From a virus, in the IMG/VR virus record IMGVR_UViG_3300023184_000024, positions 186,001 to 250,000 of that record: a stretch of DNA of 64,000 nt. One strand, 5' to 3'. Positions 54,901 through 62,600 of this stretch are shown here, piece after piece. A program made the translations under genes and the position numbers. Position 1 is the stretch's first letter; every line of letters begins with the position of its first letter. The notes under the pieces were generated by a model. That model ran no database searches. It saw only the letters and a list, made by a program, of their open reading frames with translations, and was not told the origin of the DNA.

Positions 54901-57900
54901 CGTAACAGTTAGCGCCGCAGGTACAGCCAACGTACTAGTTGTAACTGGTACAGGCGCTAACATTGCTGGCACATTGAATGCCACAGGCAATGCCAACGTG
55001 GGCAACATTGGTGCAACTAATGTAGTTGCTACTAACGTAGCAGGTACATTGACCACAGCCGCACAAACCAACATTACGTCAGTGGGCACATTGACAAGTT
55101 TGGCTGTAACTGGCAACGTCACAAGTGGCAATGTAAGTGGTACAGCAGGTACGTTCACCAATGTCACTGGTACATTACAGACGGCAGCACAAACCAACAT
55201 TACGTCAGTGGGCACATTGACAAGTTTGGCTGTAACCGGCAACGTCACAAGTGGCAACGTAAGTGGCACAGCAGGTACATTCACCAATGTCACTGGTACA
55301 TTACAGACCGCGGCACAAACAAACATCACTAGTGTTGGTACATTGAGTGCATTAACTGTAACTGGTAATGTAACTGGTGGTAACATTAACACAGGTGCTC
55401 AAGTAGTAGCAACTGGCAATATTACAGGTGGTAATTTGACCACAGCTGGTAATGTTTCTGGTGCTTACATCTTGGGTAACATTAGTCTAGCAACTGGTTA
55501 TAACTCAAGCAGAATCTACAACGGTACAAGTGAAGTTAACGTTGCTGCCAACGCCAATACTACAATCAAAGTAGGCGGTGATGTGGCAGCAACATTTAGC
55601 GGCTCATTGCTCGACTTGACTACTTCGCCTAATTATGCTGTTACTGCAACAGGTAATATTCGTGGTGCCAACTTAACCACAGCTGGCACAGTAACAGCCG
55701 CAACAGTTAACGCAGCCGCAATTGGTAACTCAGGTGCAACTTTAACTGGTACACTACAAACTGCGGCACAGACCAACATCACGTCAGTGGGCACATTGGG
55801 CAGTTTAAGTGTTACTGGCAACATCACAGGTGGCAACATCTTGGGTGGTGCCAATGTCAATGCCACAACTCACACAGGTACCACAGTCAATGTTACAGGT
55901 AACATTACTGGTGGTAATCTATCAGTAACCAACATTGTAGGAACGTTAACTACTGCCGCACAAACCAACATCACTTCGGTGGGTACATTAAGTAGTTTAG
56001 CAGTATCTGGTACAGGTTCATTTGGTGGTAACGTTAACTTAAATAGCTTCAATATTACTAGTCTGGCTACTCCAGTTAACTCAACTGATGCCGCAACAAA
56101 ACAATATGTTGATGATGTTTCACAAGGTTTGAACATACACGACGCTTGCGGTGCAGCCACAAACACAACGTTAGCAACAATATCAGGTGGTACGGTTACA
56201 TATAATAACGGTACAGCAGGTGTTGGAGCAACATTGACGACAACAGGAACATTTACAACTATTGACGGTGTTACATTGTCAAATGGTATGCGTATTCTTG
56301 TTAAGAACGAAGCAACTGCCGCAAATAATGGTATATATACTCGCACAAGTGCAACAGTATTGACCCGTGCCGCAGATTATAACACAGTTCCTGAAGTAGA
56401 AGCAGGCGACTTTACATTCGTAACTGCTGGAACATTGTATGATAACACTGGTTGGGTGCAAACATCTACTGTGGCAACTATTGGTACTGATGCCATTGAC
56501 TTCGCACAATTCTCTGGTGCTGGTACATACACAGCTGGTACAGGATTAACATTAACTGGTTCACAGTTTAGTATTAGTAACACTGCTGTCAGTGCTGCCA
56601 GCTATGGTAGTTCTACAGCAATCCCAACCTTCACTGTCAACCAACAAGGTCAGCTAACTGCCGCAAGTACCGCCGCAGTTGTTGCTCCAGCTGGTACATT
56701 GAGTGGTGCAACATTGGCTAGTGGTGTAACTGCAAGTAGCTTGACGTCGGTGGGCACATTGGGCTCGCTGAGTGTAACTGGTAACATCACTTCGGGTAAC
56801 ATCAGTGGTACAAATCACACTGGTACTAATGCCACATTAACTGGCACAGTAACAGCCGCAACAGTTAACGCAGCCGCAATTGGTAACTCAGGTGCAACTT
56901 TAACTGGTACACTACAAACTGCGGCACAGACCAACATCACGTCAGTGGGCACATTGACAAGTTTGGCTGTAACTGGTAATATCACAAGTGGCAACGTAAG
57001 TGGCACAGCAGGTACATTCACCAATGTCACTGGTACACTACAAACAGCAAGTCAAACCAATGTTACCGCAGTGGGCACATTGACAAGTTTGGCAGTATCT
57101 GGTAACGCAAGTTCGGCAACAGCGGCAGCAGATACAAACACAACACAGTTGGCAACAACAGCATTTGTAATTGGACAAGCCAGCGCAACAACTCCAACCA
57201 GCATTGGTACCAACACAACTGGCACAAGTTTGCGTTATGCTCGCGCAGACCACACGCACACTGGTGTTGCTAGTTTGGCCAATGGCGGCGGCATTACTGC
57301 TAGTGTGTCGAGTGGTGCAGTTACTCTAGGATCAACTGCTACCAACGCAAACACAGCAAGCGCAATTGTTGCACGTGATGCAAGTGGTAACTTTAGTGCA
57401 GGCACAATTACTGCTACTTTGAGTGGATCAGCAACAAGTGCTGGGACAGCAACTACTGCTGGCACAGTGACAACTGCGGCACAAGGTAACATTACAAGTG
57501 TTGGTACACTAACTGGATTGACATTAAGTGGAACATTAACTGGTACAACAGTCAACGCAGCCGCAATTGGTAATGCAGGTGCAACACTAACTGGCACACT
57601 ACAAACTGCCGCACAGACTAACATTACAAGTGTTGGTACACTAACTGGATTGACTGTATCAAGTACTATCAATGGTTCAATAACTGGATCGGCAGCTAGT
57701 GCTACCACAGCAGGTACAGTGACAACTGCGGCACAAGGTAACATTACAAGTGTTGGTACATTGACTGGATTGACTGTGTCAAGTACTATCAATGGTTCAA
57801 TTACTGGATCGGCAGCTAGTGCTACCACAGCAGGTACTGTGACCACAGCGGCACAAGGTAACATTACCAGCGTTGGTACACTGACTGCTCTAACAGTTAG

Positions 57901-58405
57901 TGGTGCAATTACAGTTAACTCAAGTAACGCTGTGACTGCTATTGTTAATGGCGGTTCTAACGGTGTTGGTAACATTGGTAGTGCATCGACCTACTTTAAC
58001 ACAGTGTTTGCCAAAGCAACATCGGCACAATACGCTGACTTGGCAGAGAAGTACGAAGCTGACGCAGAGTACGCACCGGGTACAGTGGTTGAGTTTGGTG
58101 GAGACAAAGAAGTTACATTGTCAGTTGAAGCAGGTTCAACTCGTGTAGCCGGTGTTGTTTCTACAAACCCAAGTTATATCATGAATGCCACACTTGAAGC
58201 TGAACACGTAGCAACGATAGCATTGCAAGGTCGTGTACCATGTCGAGTAGTTGGACCAGTGCGCAAAGGTGACATGATGGTGGCAGCCGGCAACGGTGCA
58301 GCCAAAGTAGATAATGCGGCTCGTGCAGGTACTATTATTGGTAAGGCCCTGGAAAACTTTGATGGTGCTGAAGGCACAATTGAAGTTGTAATTGGTCGGA
58401 ACTAA
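48935..58405 (+). CDS. Giant tandem-repeat fibre-like protein
   Basis: A protein of 3156 residues, starting MAVTRIKNNQITDTTINAAA; GGAG at about 48924 supports 48935 over an in-frame ATG at 48905. Order: N-terminal part with an IDLIVEDPLMLLAKNQTG motif, two blocks of 17-residue repeats (about 22 and 25 units), two copies of a 150-residue domain (TVTYNNGTAG ... RILVKNEA), a block of LQTAAQTNITSVGTLTSL repeats, and a C-terminal ADLAEKY...VGPVRKGD domain shared with the gene at 47190. It is probably a very long trimeric fibre or whisker. It is one of the longest genes possible in such a phage. Confidence 0.88.
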   Translation: MAVTRIKNNQITDTTINAAAKLADYTVTGGKLANNITYGSDWTISGNLTVNGTTSTIDTIDLIVEDPLMLLAKNQTGTPALDIGYIGKRGSATNIAFVWDESSQRFVTVFTDSENTNTVITINSYASFQTLNLTAQDGNFSGNITVTGTSGFTGNTTIGNMSVSGNNKTIDMGLNIVGNVLDPVGAQDAATKSYVDGIVSGGITIEDDTANTTALALDGTLVLNGTANEVTVTISAVDTVTFGLPDSISISGNVSAGNISATNTISAGDITSGNIIPTANVTYNLGSPTAQWKSLYISGNTIYMRDVQLQQPSASANTLQVTTADGTTLGDFKTGGLTATGNANVGNLGTAGVVTATGNVTGGNVGTGGTVTATGNVTGGNVGTGGTVTATGNVTGGNVGTGGTVTATGNVTGGNVGTAGSVTATGNVSGGNMSTGGTVTATGNVAGGNLTTAGATSTATLTATGNANVGNLGTGGTVTATGNVTGGNMSTGGTVTATGNVSGGNVTTVGAVTATGTVTGGNVSTGGTVTATGNVSGGNVTTGGAVTATGTVTGGNLTTAGLTSTATLSASGNATVGNLGTGGTVTATGNVSGGNITTGGAVDATGTVTGGNLTTAGLTSTATLSASGNANVGNLGTAGTVTATGNVAGGNISTGGTVTATGNVAGGNVTTGGTVTATGTVTGGNVSTGGTVTATGNVSGGNLATGGQVTATGNINGGNVNTSSVNNTGALTITTTTGNLNLEPTGNIVLNNKYINGVNQPVQDNDAASKIYVDNMVSTQIAYHQAVTAATTGTLATATGGTVTYNNGTAGVNATLTTTGAFNLIDTANVQTVGTRILVKNEANAAWNGVYTYANTTAIVRSTDTDEYGPNSSEELSINDYFFVTGGSTNAGSAWICDAPTGVITFGTSNIQFAQFSSSQTYSAGNGVSINGTVLSAKVDEITTSFDGLGNIIVKASAQLTTPNIGAATGTSLTVTSGVTANTISANLTVSATGNVSGGNLTTGGAVDATGTVTGGNLSTGGTVTATGNVSGGNVTTGGVVTATGTVTGGNLSTGGTVTATGNVSGGNLTTGGTVTATGNVSGGNVTTGGVVTATGNVSGGNLTTAGLTSTATLTASGNANVGNLGTAGSVTATGNVAGGNVTTVGAVDATGTVTGGNLATGGTVTATGNVSGGNISTAGSVTATGNVAGGNVTTGGTVTATGNVAGGNVTTGGTVTATGNVSGGNLTTAGTTSTATLSASGNANVGNLGTAGSVTATGNVAGGNITTGGVVTATGTVTGGNISTGGTVTATGNVSGGNISTAGQTSTATLSASGNANVGNLGTAGSVTATGNVAGGNITTGGAVDATGTVTGGNLATGGTVTATGNVSGGNLTTGGVVTATGTVTGGNISTGGTVTATGNVSGGNVTTGGVVSATGNVSGGNLTTAGAVVTPTVTSTSGLSITSGSNGNITLDPNGTGVIVLSDQTANRMLFTGVNQEIKTDGNATFDGANLVISGSVTVDNVLINGNDIKGIGNVLTINDGAPNDIVFTIFGANNSNALIVDSSTTTVLVHTGTPTTGAAFKIGTSDSMMVPVGNSIQRPATGVTGMVRFNTSLNNLEFYDNNSWESAGSQFTVITANTQTGTGSQTAFTLPANSTTAGTIVAINGVVQLPTSAYSIAADVCTFTEAPTATDVIDFRILTTTSTITGILGTAGASITASDTAANLNVTGNLIVAAGGVYYGDGSGLTNLNVSGNTISFGNSKVDVATNGGNVNTVISGTTVQTISPGLVNIIGDLTVSGNATLSGNILGDRIQNGTTTIDIQTPNGNADITVGGVGVAAFGTGGLALTGNLVPTANVTYDLGSSISAWRDLYLSGTSIKLGAQTISSNATSVSFGSATVATTGNIVAANMTGNITFPAGSIINTTGNVTGGNINTGAQVVATGNITGGNITTAGKLSVTGNANVGNLGTSGNITASYFLGNGSQLTGIDATAIQNGTANVRTFNNANVTVSAAGTANVLVVTGTGANIAGTLNATGNANVGNIGATNVVATNVAGTLTTAAQTNITSVGTLTSLAVTGNVTSGNVSGTAGTFTNVTGTLQTAAQTNITSVGTLTSLAVTGNVTSGNVSGTAGTFTNVTGTLQTAAQTNITSVGTLSALTVTGNVTGGNINTGAQVVATGNITGGNLTTAGNVSGAYILGNISLATGYNSSRIYNGTSEVNVAANANTTIKVGGDVAATFSGSLLDLTTSPNYAVTATGNIRGANLTTAGTVTAATVNAAAIGNSGATLTGTLQTAAQTNITSVGTLGSLSVTGNITGGNILGGANVNATTHTGTTVNVTGNITGGNLSVTNIVGTLTTAAQTNITSVGTLSSLAVSGTGSFGGNVNLNSFNITSLATPVNSTDAATKQYVDDVSQGLNIHDACGAATNTTLATISGGTVTYNNGTAGVGATLTTTGTFTTIDGVTLSNGMRILVKNEATAANNGIYTRTSATVLTRAADYNTVPEVEAGDFTFVTAGTLYDNTGWVQTSTVATIGTDAIDFAQFSGAGTYTAGTGLTLTGSQFSISNTAVSAASYGSSTAIPTFTVNQQGQLTAASTAAVVAPAGTLSGATLASGVTASSLTSVGTLGSLSVTGNITSGNISGTNHTGTNATLTGTVTAATVNAAAIGNSGATLTGTLQTAAQTNITSVGTLTSLAVTGNITSGNVSGTAGTFTNVTGTLQTASQTNVTAVGTLTSLAVSGNASSATAAADTNTTQLATTAFVIGQASATTPTSIGTNTTGTSLRYARADHTHTGVASLANGGGITASVSSGAVTLGSTATNANTASAIVARDASGNFSAGTITATLSGSATSAGTATTAGTVTTAAQGNITSVGTLTGLTLSGTLTGTTVNAAAIGNAGATLTGTLQTAAQTNITSVGTLTGLTVSSTINGSITGSAASATTAGTVTTAAQGNITSVGTLTGLTVSSTINGSITGSAASATTAGTVTTAAQGNITSVGTLTALTVSGAITVNSSNAVTAIVNGGSNGVGNIGSASTYFNTVFAKATSAQYADLAEKYEADAEYAPGTVVEFGGDKEVTLSVEAGSTRVAGVVSTNPSYIMNATLEAEHVATIALQGRVPCRVVGPVRKGDMMVAAGNGAAKVDNAARAGTIIGKALENFDGAEGTIEVVIGRN
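49933..51110 (+). repeat. First block of 51-bp tandem repeats in the fibre gene
   Basis: About 22 units of the type TATGNVTGGNVGTGGTV (17 residues, 51 bp). Some adjacent units near 49995-50150 are almost identical at DNA level, differing by few bases. Units are interrupted about four times by a TSTATL-SASGNANVGNLGT variant. Confidence 0.9.
51895..53225 (+). repeat. Second block of 51-bp tandem repeats in the fibre gene
   Basis: About 25 further units of the same 17-residue type, with recurrent higher-order groups (SGG-TGG-SGG order and TSTATL interruptions). The same longer groups occur more than once, for example around 52620-52760 and 52850-52990, which suggests past duplications of several units at a time. 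Confidence 0.9.
54990..57870 (+). repeat. Third repeat region: LQTAAQTNITSVGTL units
   Basis: Recurring GTLQTAAQTNITSVGTLTSL-type units, often with SGNVSGTAGTFTNVT between. They occur about nine to ten times in two clusters, separated by the second copy of the 150-residue domain (about 56120-56530). DNA of neighbouring units is nearly identical in places (about 55060-55330). Confidence 0.85.
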
Positions 58406-58419
58406 TCGATAATTAAGCA

Positions 58420-58450
58420 AAAAGATAGGGTCTTAATGGCCCTATCTTTC
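58420..58450 (+). terminator. Factor-independent terminator after the giant fibre gene
   Basis: A perfect 10-bp stem, AAAGATAGGG (58421-58430) with CCCTATCTTT (58440-58449), with a 9-nt loop. The 3' arm ends in TTT, followed by CT. Confidence 0.7.
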
Positions 58451-58470
58451 TACTAGACAAGGAACAAAGT

Positions 58471-59133
58471 ATGAAATTATTAACTAGATATCGCAAAGAC
58501 TATGACGGTGAATTTATAGTTACAAAAACTATTTTTAGAGATGGCCAAAAGATTCAGGAACGTGAGTGGATTCCTAACACTGTTACAAATCATCATACAT
58601 CGGGCAGAGCTGCCTGCATTGGATCGTTGGCCGAGGTTGACCAGTTCGATCTTAAATTAATTGAAAATCACAAAGGCGGATTATTGGGCGTCAAGAGACT
58701 ACAAACCTATACCACCGGCGACACCGTTGGATTTATGAAATATGATTTTGTTGTTTCACAAAAAGAACACGAGCTACTTAAACTCAAAGGAAGTTATTCT
58801 GCCAACAACATTGTATACACTACTCCTAATTTTTGTTTAAAGCATCCTGGTAGATTTTATATGATTCCGCATTCTCCCCAAATTGGAGACATGGCAGCCG
58901 CAGCCTATCTTGCGGCATTTGATGCACACGATGAAATATTTTTAATTGGCTATAGCAACGACTCGCCGGACTTGGTAAATTTGATACCGGAGATGAAACA
59001 AATTTTTAGAACATTTAGAAGTGCAAAATTTTATCTAATCGGAGCAGAGTCCAACATGCCCACTGAGTGGTTGGAAATGGCAAATGTCAATGTACTAAAA
59101 TATCGAGATTTTGTGACTCACTGCGATGTTTGA
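58471..59133 (+). CDS. Hypothetical protein, DUF115/Maf-like, second of a pair
   Basis: A 220-residue protein starting MKLLTRYRKDYDGEFIVTKT. The C-terminal half shares the layout of the protein at 42881: an AAYLAAFDAHDEIFLIGYSN segment (about 149-168) and a terminal FRTFRSAKFYLIGAES strand. The N-terminal half holds GRAACIGSLAEVDQFDL and a YDFVVSQKEHELLKLK pattern. Function is unknown. It is the last plus-strand gene before the convergent Nudix gene and overlaps it by 16 nt at the 3' end. AAGGA precedes the ATG. Confidence 0.74.
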   Translation: MKLLTRYRKDYDGEFIVTKTIFRDGQKIQEREWIPNTVTNHHTSGRAACIGSLAEVDQFDLKLIENHKGGLLGVKRLQTYTTGDTVGFMKYDFVVSQKEHELLKLKGSYSANNIVYTTPNFCLKHPGRFYMIPHSPQIGDMAAAAYLAAFDAHDEIFLIGYSNDSPDLVNLIPEMKQIFRTFRSAKFYLIGAESNMPTEWLEMANVNVLKYRDFVTHCDV

Positions 59134-59558
59134 AAATTATTGGTTATTGTTTCTACTTTTTGTAAAACTGCATCAGAATTAACCATGTTCCAAAGGCCAG
59201 GGTGCAACGGTCTTGGCCAAACTTTGGAATCAAGCCAAGCATAACCTTGGTGCTCGTAATTAAGTGTTGGCGTAAACTCGGCAGCGACACAGGCAAAAAA
59301 TGTATGGTATACAAAACTAGAGTCCTGACTAGTAAATTGTTCCAACGGCATTAACTTAATGTAGTCGGGCATACTACCCATTTCTTCGATGCATTCTCGA
59401 TTGATTGTGTCTAATAGATTTTCGTTTCGGTCGCATTTGCCACCCGGCAAACCCCAAGTGTTTGGGTTTTTACTATCTTTCCTCATCAGGTACAAACATC
59501 GCTTGGTATCTAAACTATAAAACCAAACGCCCACAGCATTTACAACACTAGGCTCCAT
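59118..59558 (-). CDS. Nudix hydrolase
   Basis: A 146-residue Nudix-fold hydrolase starting MEPSVVNAVGVWFYSLD. The Nudix box G40-x5-E46-x7-R54-E55-x-x-E58-E59-x-G61 is complete (ending in RECIEEMG) and binds the catalytic metal. Such enzymes cleave nucleoside diphosphates linked to another group; phage members act on NTPs, sugar nucleotides or RNA caps. The start at 59558 gives the usual length and is preferred over 59612. It overlaps the end of the gp15-like gene upstream and, at its own end, the convergent gene at 58471. Confidence 0.86.
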   Translation of the reverse strand: MEPSVVNAVGVWFYSLDTKRCLYLMRKDSKNPNTWGLPGGKCDRNENLLDTINRECIEEMGSMPDYIKLMPLEQFTSQDSSFVYHTFFACVAAEFTPTLNYEHQGYAWLDSKVWPRPLHPGLWNMVNSDAVLQKVETITNNFQTSQ

Positions 59559-60925
59559 TCGCCCCCCGGATACAATCCTTCGTAACTTTTTACCCATTCT
59601 GTTCCTGTCCAACGATATTGTAAATTGGTTGTAATATTAGTTACAAACTGAATGTTATTATAATGCGTACCTGCTTCAAATGCAACCTGCCATCCAGTGT
59701 TGGTATACTCAATAATGTCATTGGCATTGCAATACAAATTCCCCCAGGCTTCAGTTGACGAGTTTCCGTGTTCGGATCCTGTGCCTTCCAGCACCAAGTA
59801 TCGTTGACCAACCACTGCCACTGCCAACCCACTTCCTGGACCGTTTAGCAACGGATTAATAACAGCATCCACTGGGTCGAGTGTATTTTGTGGAATAGTG
59901 TCGGCGTCAACATCAAACAACATAAAACGATCGTCAGTGGGGTCGTAGCTTATTGTTCCAATTACTTCGGTGCTGTCTCCCCAGGGACTTTCTAATCTAA
60001 TTTGACTAATTCCAGGACGTAAAGTTCCGTATATCCCAACCACTGACTGCCAGAATTCGTTGCTGGCTGGGCTGGTTGGTTCTACTGTGTTGTTGTTTGG
60101 TGTATTAACCGCTGTAGATTGTGATAGCACTTGAATTTTATTGCCTATTAACAACACTTGATAATTGTAGGGTGTAACCTTTTGTCGTGTGCCCAACAAT
60201 AAATCATTGTTGGTAATAGCTTCATTTGCATCACCATTGGAATCAAAAATACTGTAGATAATTTGTTGAACCACGCCAAGTTTTTTAACTTTTGCTGGAC
60301 TACTGATCCAAATTGGCACACTAAATCTCATGGTCATGATGTCAATGGGATTTTCTGTGGTCACCGGTATAACCCTACTGCTCCATGTAACTTGTTCTAA
60401 TTCAACCACGCTCAAACTGGTCCAATCAATGAAGTTGTCAGTGCTTTGTATTTCTAAACTGGGATTGAATAATGTAGCAACCTGTTCAAACAACTGCATT
60501 TTTTGGTTGGTGTTTGACGTCCAAAAATCTGCGTTGATTGTCATCTTGTATGGAACCGGCATTAAACGTTCAATGGTAAATGCATTTCCTTGCGTGGTTT
60601 CGTAGCTGTCAGTGTCAGTGTCGTAGGTTCGTTGCCGTACCTGCATCTTACTCACATGGTAAGGTTCTTGCAAGCGTGGTCGATCATAGTCCATGCCGGT
60701 GATATAAAAAGTAATCAATGGAGTACTGGGCATGCTACTAGCAGAGTTTTGTTGTATAATAGTTTGAGCTTGTCTAGTTGCATCACCGTATCTAACAGGC
60801 ACACGTATCAATGTTGCATTGTTGCTTTCATCTCGTCCATATTCAATTTGAAAATTACTGAACATTCGAGTAAATTGTAGCAGAAATCTGCGTATTTGTT
60901 CGTCGTAGAAGAATTGTTGTGCCAT
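59540..60925 (-). CDS. 15: Tail sheath stabiliser gp15-like
   Basis: A 461-residue protein with the gp15 pattern: YDEQIRRFLLQFTRMFSNFQ and IEYGRDESNNATLIRVPVRY at the N-terminus (residues 7-46), then PLITFYITGMDYDRPRLQEP, RLMPVPYKMTINADFWTSNT and MQLFEQVATLFNPSLEIQST. The matching T4 parts end at about residue 240. A C-terminal extension (about 240-461) has no T4 counterpart. gp15 caps the tail tube and sheath and joins to the neck. It lies 2 nt after the gp14-like gene, in T4 order. Confidence 0.88.
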   Translation of the reverse strand: MAQQFFYDEQIRRFLLQFTRMFSNFQIEYGRDESNNATLIRVPVRYGDATRQAQTIIQQNSASSMPSTPLITFYITGMDYDRPRLQEPYHVSKMQVRQRTYDTDTDSYETTQGNAFTIERLMPVPYKMTINADFWTSNTNQKMQLFEQVATLFNPSLEIQSTDNFIDWTSLSVVELEQVTWSSRVIPVTTENPIDIMTMRFSVPIWISSPAKVKKLGVVQQIIYSIFDSNGDANEAITNNDLLLGTRQKVTPYNYQVLLIGNKIQVLSQSTAVNTPNNNTVEPTSPASNEFWQSVVGIYGTLRPGISQIRLESPWGDSTEVIGTISYDPTDDRFMLFDVDADTIPQNTLDPVDAVINPLLNGPGSGLAVAVVGQRYLVLEGTGSEHGNSSTEAWGNLYCNANDIIEYTNTGWQVAFEAGTHYNNIQFVTNITTNLQYRWTGTEWVKSYEGLYPGGEWSLVL

Positions 60926-60927
60926 GA

Positions 60928-62253
60928 TTATCCGCCGTTGTCTGCTTTGGGTTTAAGTATCTCACTGAGACTTTGCCTACTTGGTATTGGGCCACGGTCT
61001 GTGGTTGGTACGCTGGCGGTATTATTTACAAAACTACTGCGTAGAGTTTGATTTTGTGGCCCATTGGTTAGATCGGTACGAACCTTATCTTCAATTTTGA
61101 CCCAAACTTTGCCGTTGAATCTAAATAAACGATTTGGAAAATAATCTAAGCGCAATGCATACTGACCTTCTAATGGGTTTATCGGGAAACTGACCCCGGG
61201 CGTGACAGGCAAGCCATTTGGAGCAATACCATCGCCGGTCAGGTAGCCCATGGTATACCCATCAGACCTTGGAGTTTGAGACGCAGTGTCTGCATTTGGA
61301 TCTAAAGCGTCTACAGTAGATGAAGTGCTGTCAATGGTAGTTGCACTCGGGTCGCCAGGAGTACCGTCGGGGTTGGTTGGAAAAATGTAAAACTTAACAG
61401 TGTCGTAACCTGACAACGGAACTTCGATCTCGCTTTGTAGTAAGATTGCATCATTTATTTCTAAATCTTTATTACGAGTACTGTCTTTGTCAGCAATGGT
61501 TGGCGGAGTGTATTCACTCCAGTAATTGGTATTTGTAATATCAGTATCAACCGGAGTATTCTGAGTAGCTCTGTAGTACACATCACCGTAGTTGACAATG
61601 GTTCCAGTAGGATAAAAATTTCCTGGATCCCAGATATTTTCCGTCACAAAAGGTTTGTTAATTACTTCCTGGTATTCTTGTGCGTTAACCATTGGAGTGG
61701 CTTTGACTCTCCACAGGTGTGGTAACCAAGTCTGACTAAACCCTTCACTGGCAAATGCCGCATCTTGGACAACATAGTATCTTGGCAGTGCTTTGGCAAT
61801 AGTGGGATCCAACGGATTATGGTCTTGAAGATTGGGCACTTCTAAAACATCGCCGCTCATTAATTTACGTTCGAGCGTGTCGATCATATCGTTGTAATGA
61901 AATGTGATGAACAATGTGTCGTTGTTCAAAAACAAACCAAATTGACTTAAATCAAAATCAATGTCTTGTACATTGTACACTCCTCGCATGCGGTAAACAT
62001 CAGGAGCATACGCTCGATCTCGATTTTCTAGTAGAAACAAGTCTTGAATAAACAAAGGACTTTCTACATTATAAACTGGTTGTGTGGCATCAAAGTTACT
62101 GCTTTCCCCGCTGTCGTCACCGCCGATTTTTGGGCCAAGATATTTGTGTATATAAATGTCTAACCCCCCAACAGTGTACATTTCCGCAATAGTACGGTCA
62201 AGGAATCGATAATCATTGGTTTTGTTGGGACGATAAAGTGATAAACGTGGCAT
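60928..62253 (-). CDS. 14: Neck protein gp14-like
   Basis: A 441-residue protein starting MPRLSLYRPNKTNDYRFLDR. Motifs such as DRTIAEMYTVGGLDIYIHKY, DIDFDLSQFGLFLNNDTLFI and AFASEGFSQTWLPHLWRVKA are the ones found in proteins annotated as gp14 or neck proteins in environmental T4-like phages. Order in front of gp15 agrees with T4 (13-14-15). Similarity to T4 gp14 itself (256 residues) is weak, so the number comes from synteny. A CATAAATA octamer ends 6 nt before the ATG and no Shine-Dalgarno is present. Confidence 0.75.
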   Translation of the reverse strand: MPRLSLYRPNKTNDYRFLDRTIAEMYTVGGLDIYIHKYLGPKIGGDDSGESSNFDATQPVYNVESPLFIQDLFLLENRDRAYAPDVYRMRGVYNVQDIDFDLSQFGLFLNNDTLFITFHYNDMIDTLERKLMSGDVLEVPNLQDHNPLDPTIAKALPRYYVVQDAAFASEGFSQTWLPHLWRVKATPMVNAQEYQEVINKPFVTENIWDPGNFYPTGTIVNYGDVYYRATQNTPVDTDITNTNYWSEYTPPTIADKDSTRNKDLEINDAILLQSEIEVPLSGYDTVKFYIFPTNPDGTPGDPSATTIDSTSSTVDALDPNADTASQTPRSDGYTMGYLTGDGIAPNGLPVTPGVSFPINPLEGQYALRLDYFPNRLFRFNGKVWVKIEDKVRTDLTNGPQNQTLRSSFVNNTASVPTTDRGPIPSRQSLSEILKPKADNGG

Positions 62254-62259
62254 AGCATA

Positions 62260-62267
62260 TATTTATG
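62260..62267 (-). promoter_or_regulatory. Late promoter-like octamer abutting the gp14-like start
   Basis: CATAAATA read on the minus strand, 6 nt before the ATG at 62253. It is divergent from the sigma70 promoter at 62274-62302. Confidence 0.5.
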
Positions 62268-62273
62268 GACGGA

Positions 62274-62302
62274 TTGACACATAATTCAAAAGCTTGTATA
62301 AT
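62274..62302 (+). promoter_or_regulatory. Perfect sigma70 promoter of the gene at 62331
   Basis: TTGACA (62274-62279), 17-nt spacer and TATAAT (62297-62302), all consensus. An early phage promoter used by unmodified host polymerase is the likely reading. An AGGAG site follows before the ATG at 62331. Confidence 0.85.
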
Positions 62303-62330
62303 TAGGGCTTAACTACACAAAGGAGCCACC

Positions 62331-62588
62331 ATGCTTACAGATGTACAAAGCGCACAAATTAATAGTACTGAAGTATACACTTTAGATTATGAGGCAGAAG
62401 CCCTGCAAAGTTACGAGGACACCGGTGAGGACTTAATGGACGAGCTGGAAGTTCGTGCCACTAATGTTATTTTGGAACAGACAGCATGGGACGCCCGCGA
62501 GGATTTGGGCGGCATTACAGTGTATTTTCGAGATAATACTTTAGTAGCATTCTACGACTACGAGCAGTTTCGTGGCACTGTGTTCTAA
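62331..62588 (+). CDS. Small acidic hypothetical protein, probably early
   Basis: An 85-residue acidic protein (MLTDVQSAQINSTEVYTLDY, then EALQSYEDTGEDLMDELEVR). The C-terminal half looks like three short strands (GGITVYFRDNTLVAFYDYEQ). No relative is recognised. AGGAG lies 7-11 nt upstream of the ATG and a consensus promoter precedes it, so strong expression early in infection is expected. Small acidic early proteins of phages often bind host enzymes; that is a general possibility only. Confidence 0.76.
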   Translation: MLTDVQSAQINSTEVYTLDYEAEALQSYEDTGEDLMDELEVRATNVILEQTAWDAREDLGGITVYFRDNTLVAFYDYEQFRGTVF

Positions 62589-62600
62589 AAACAACACCAG

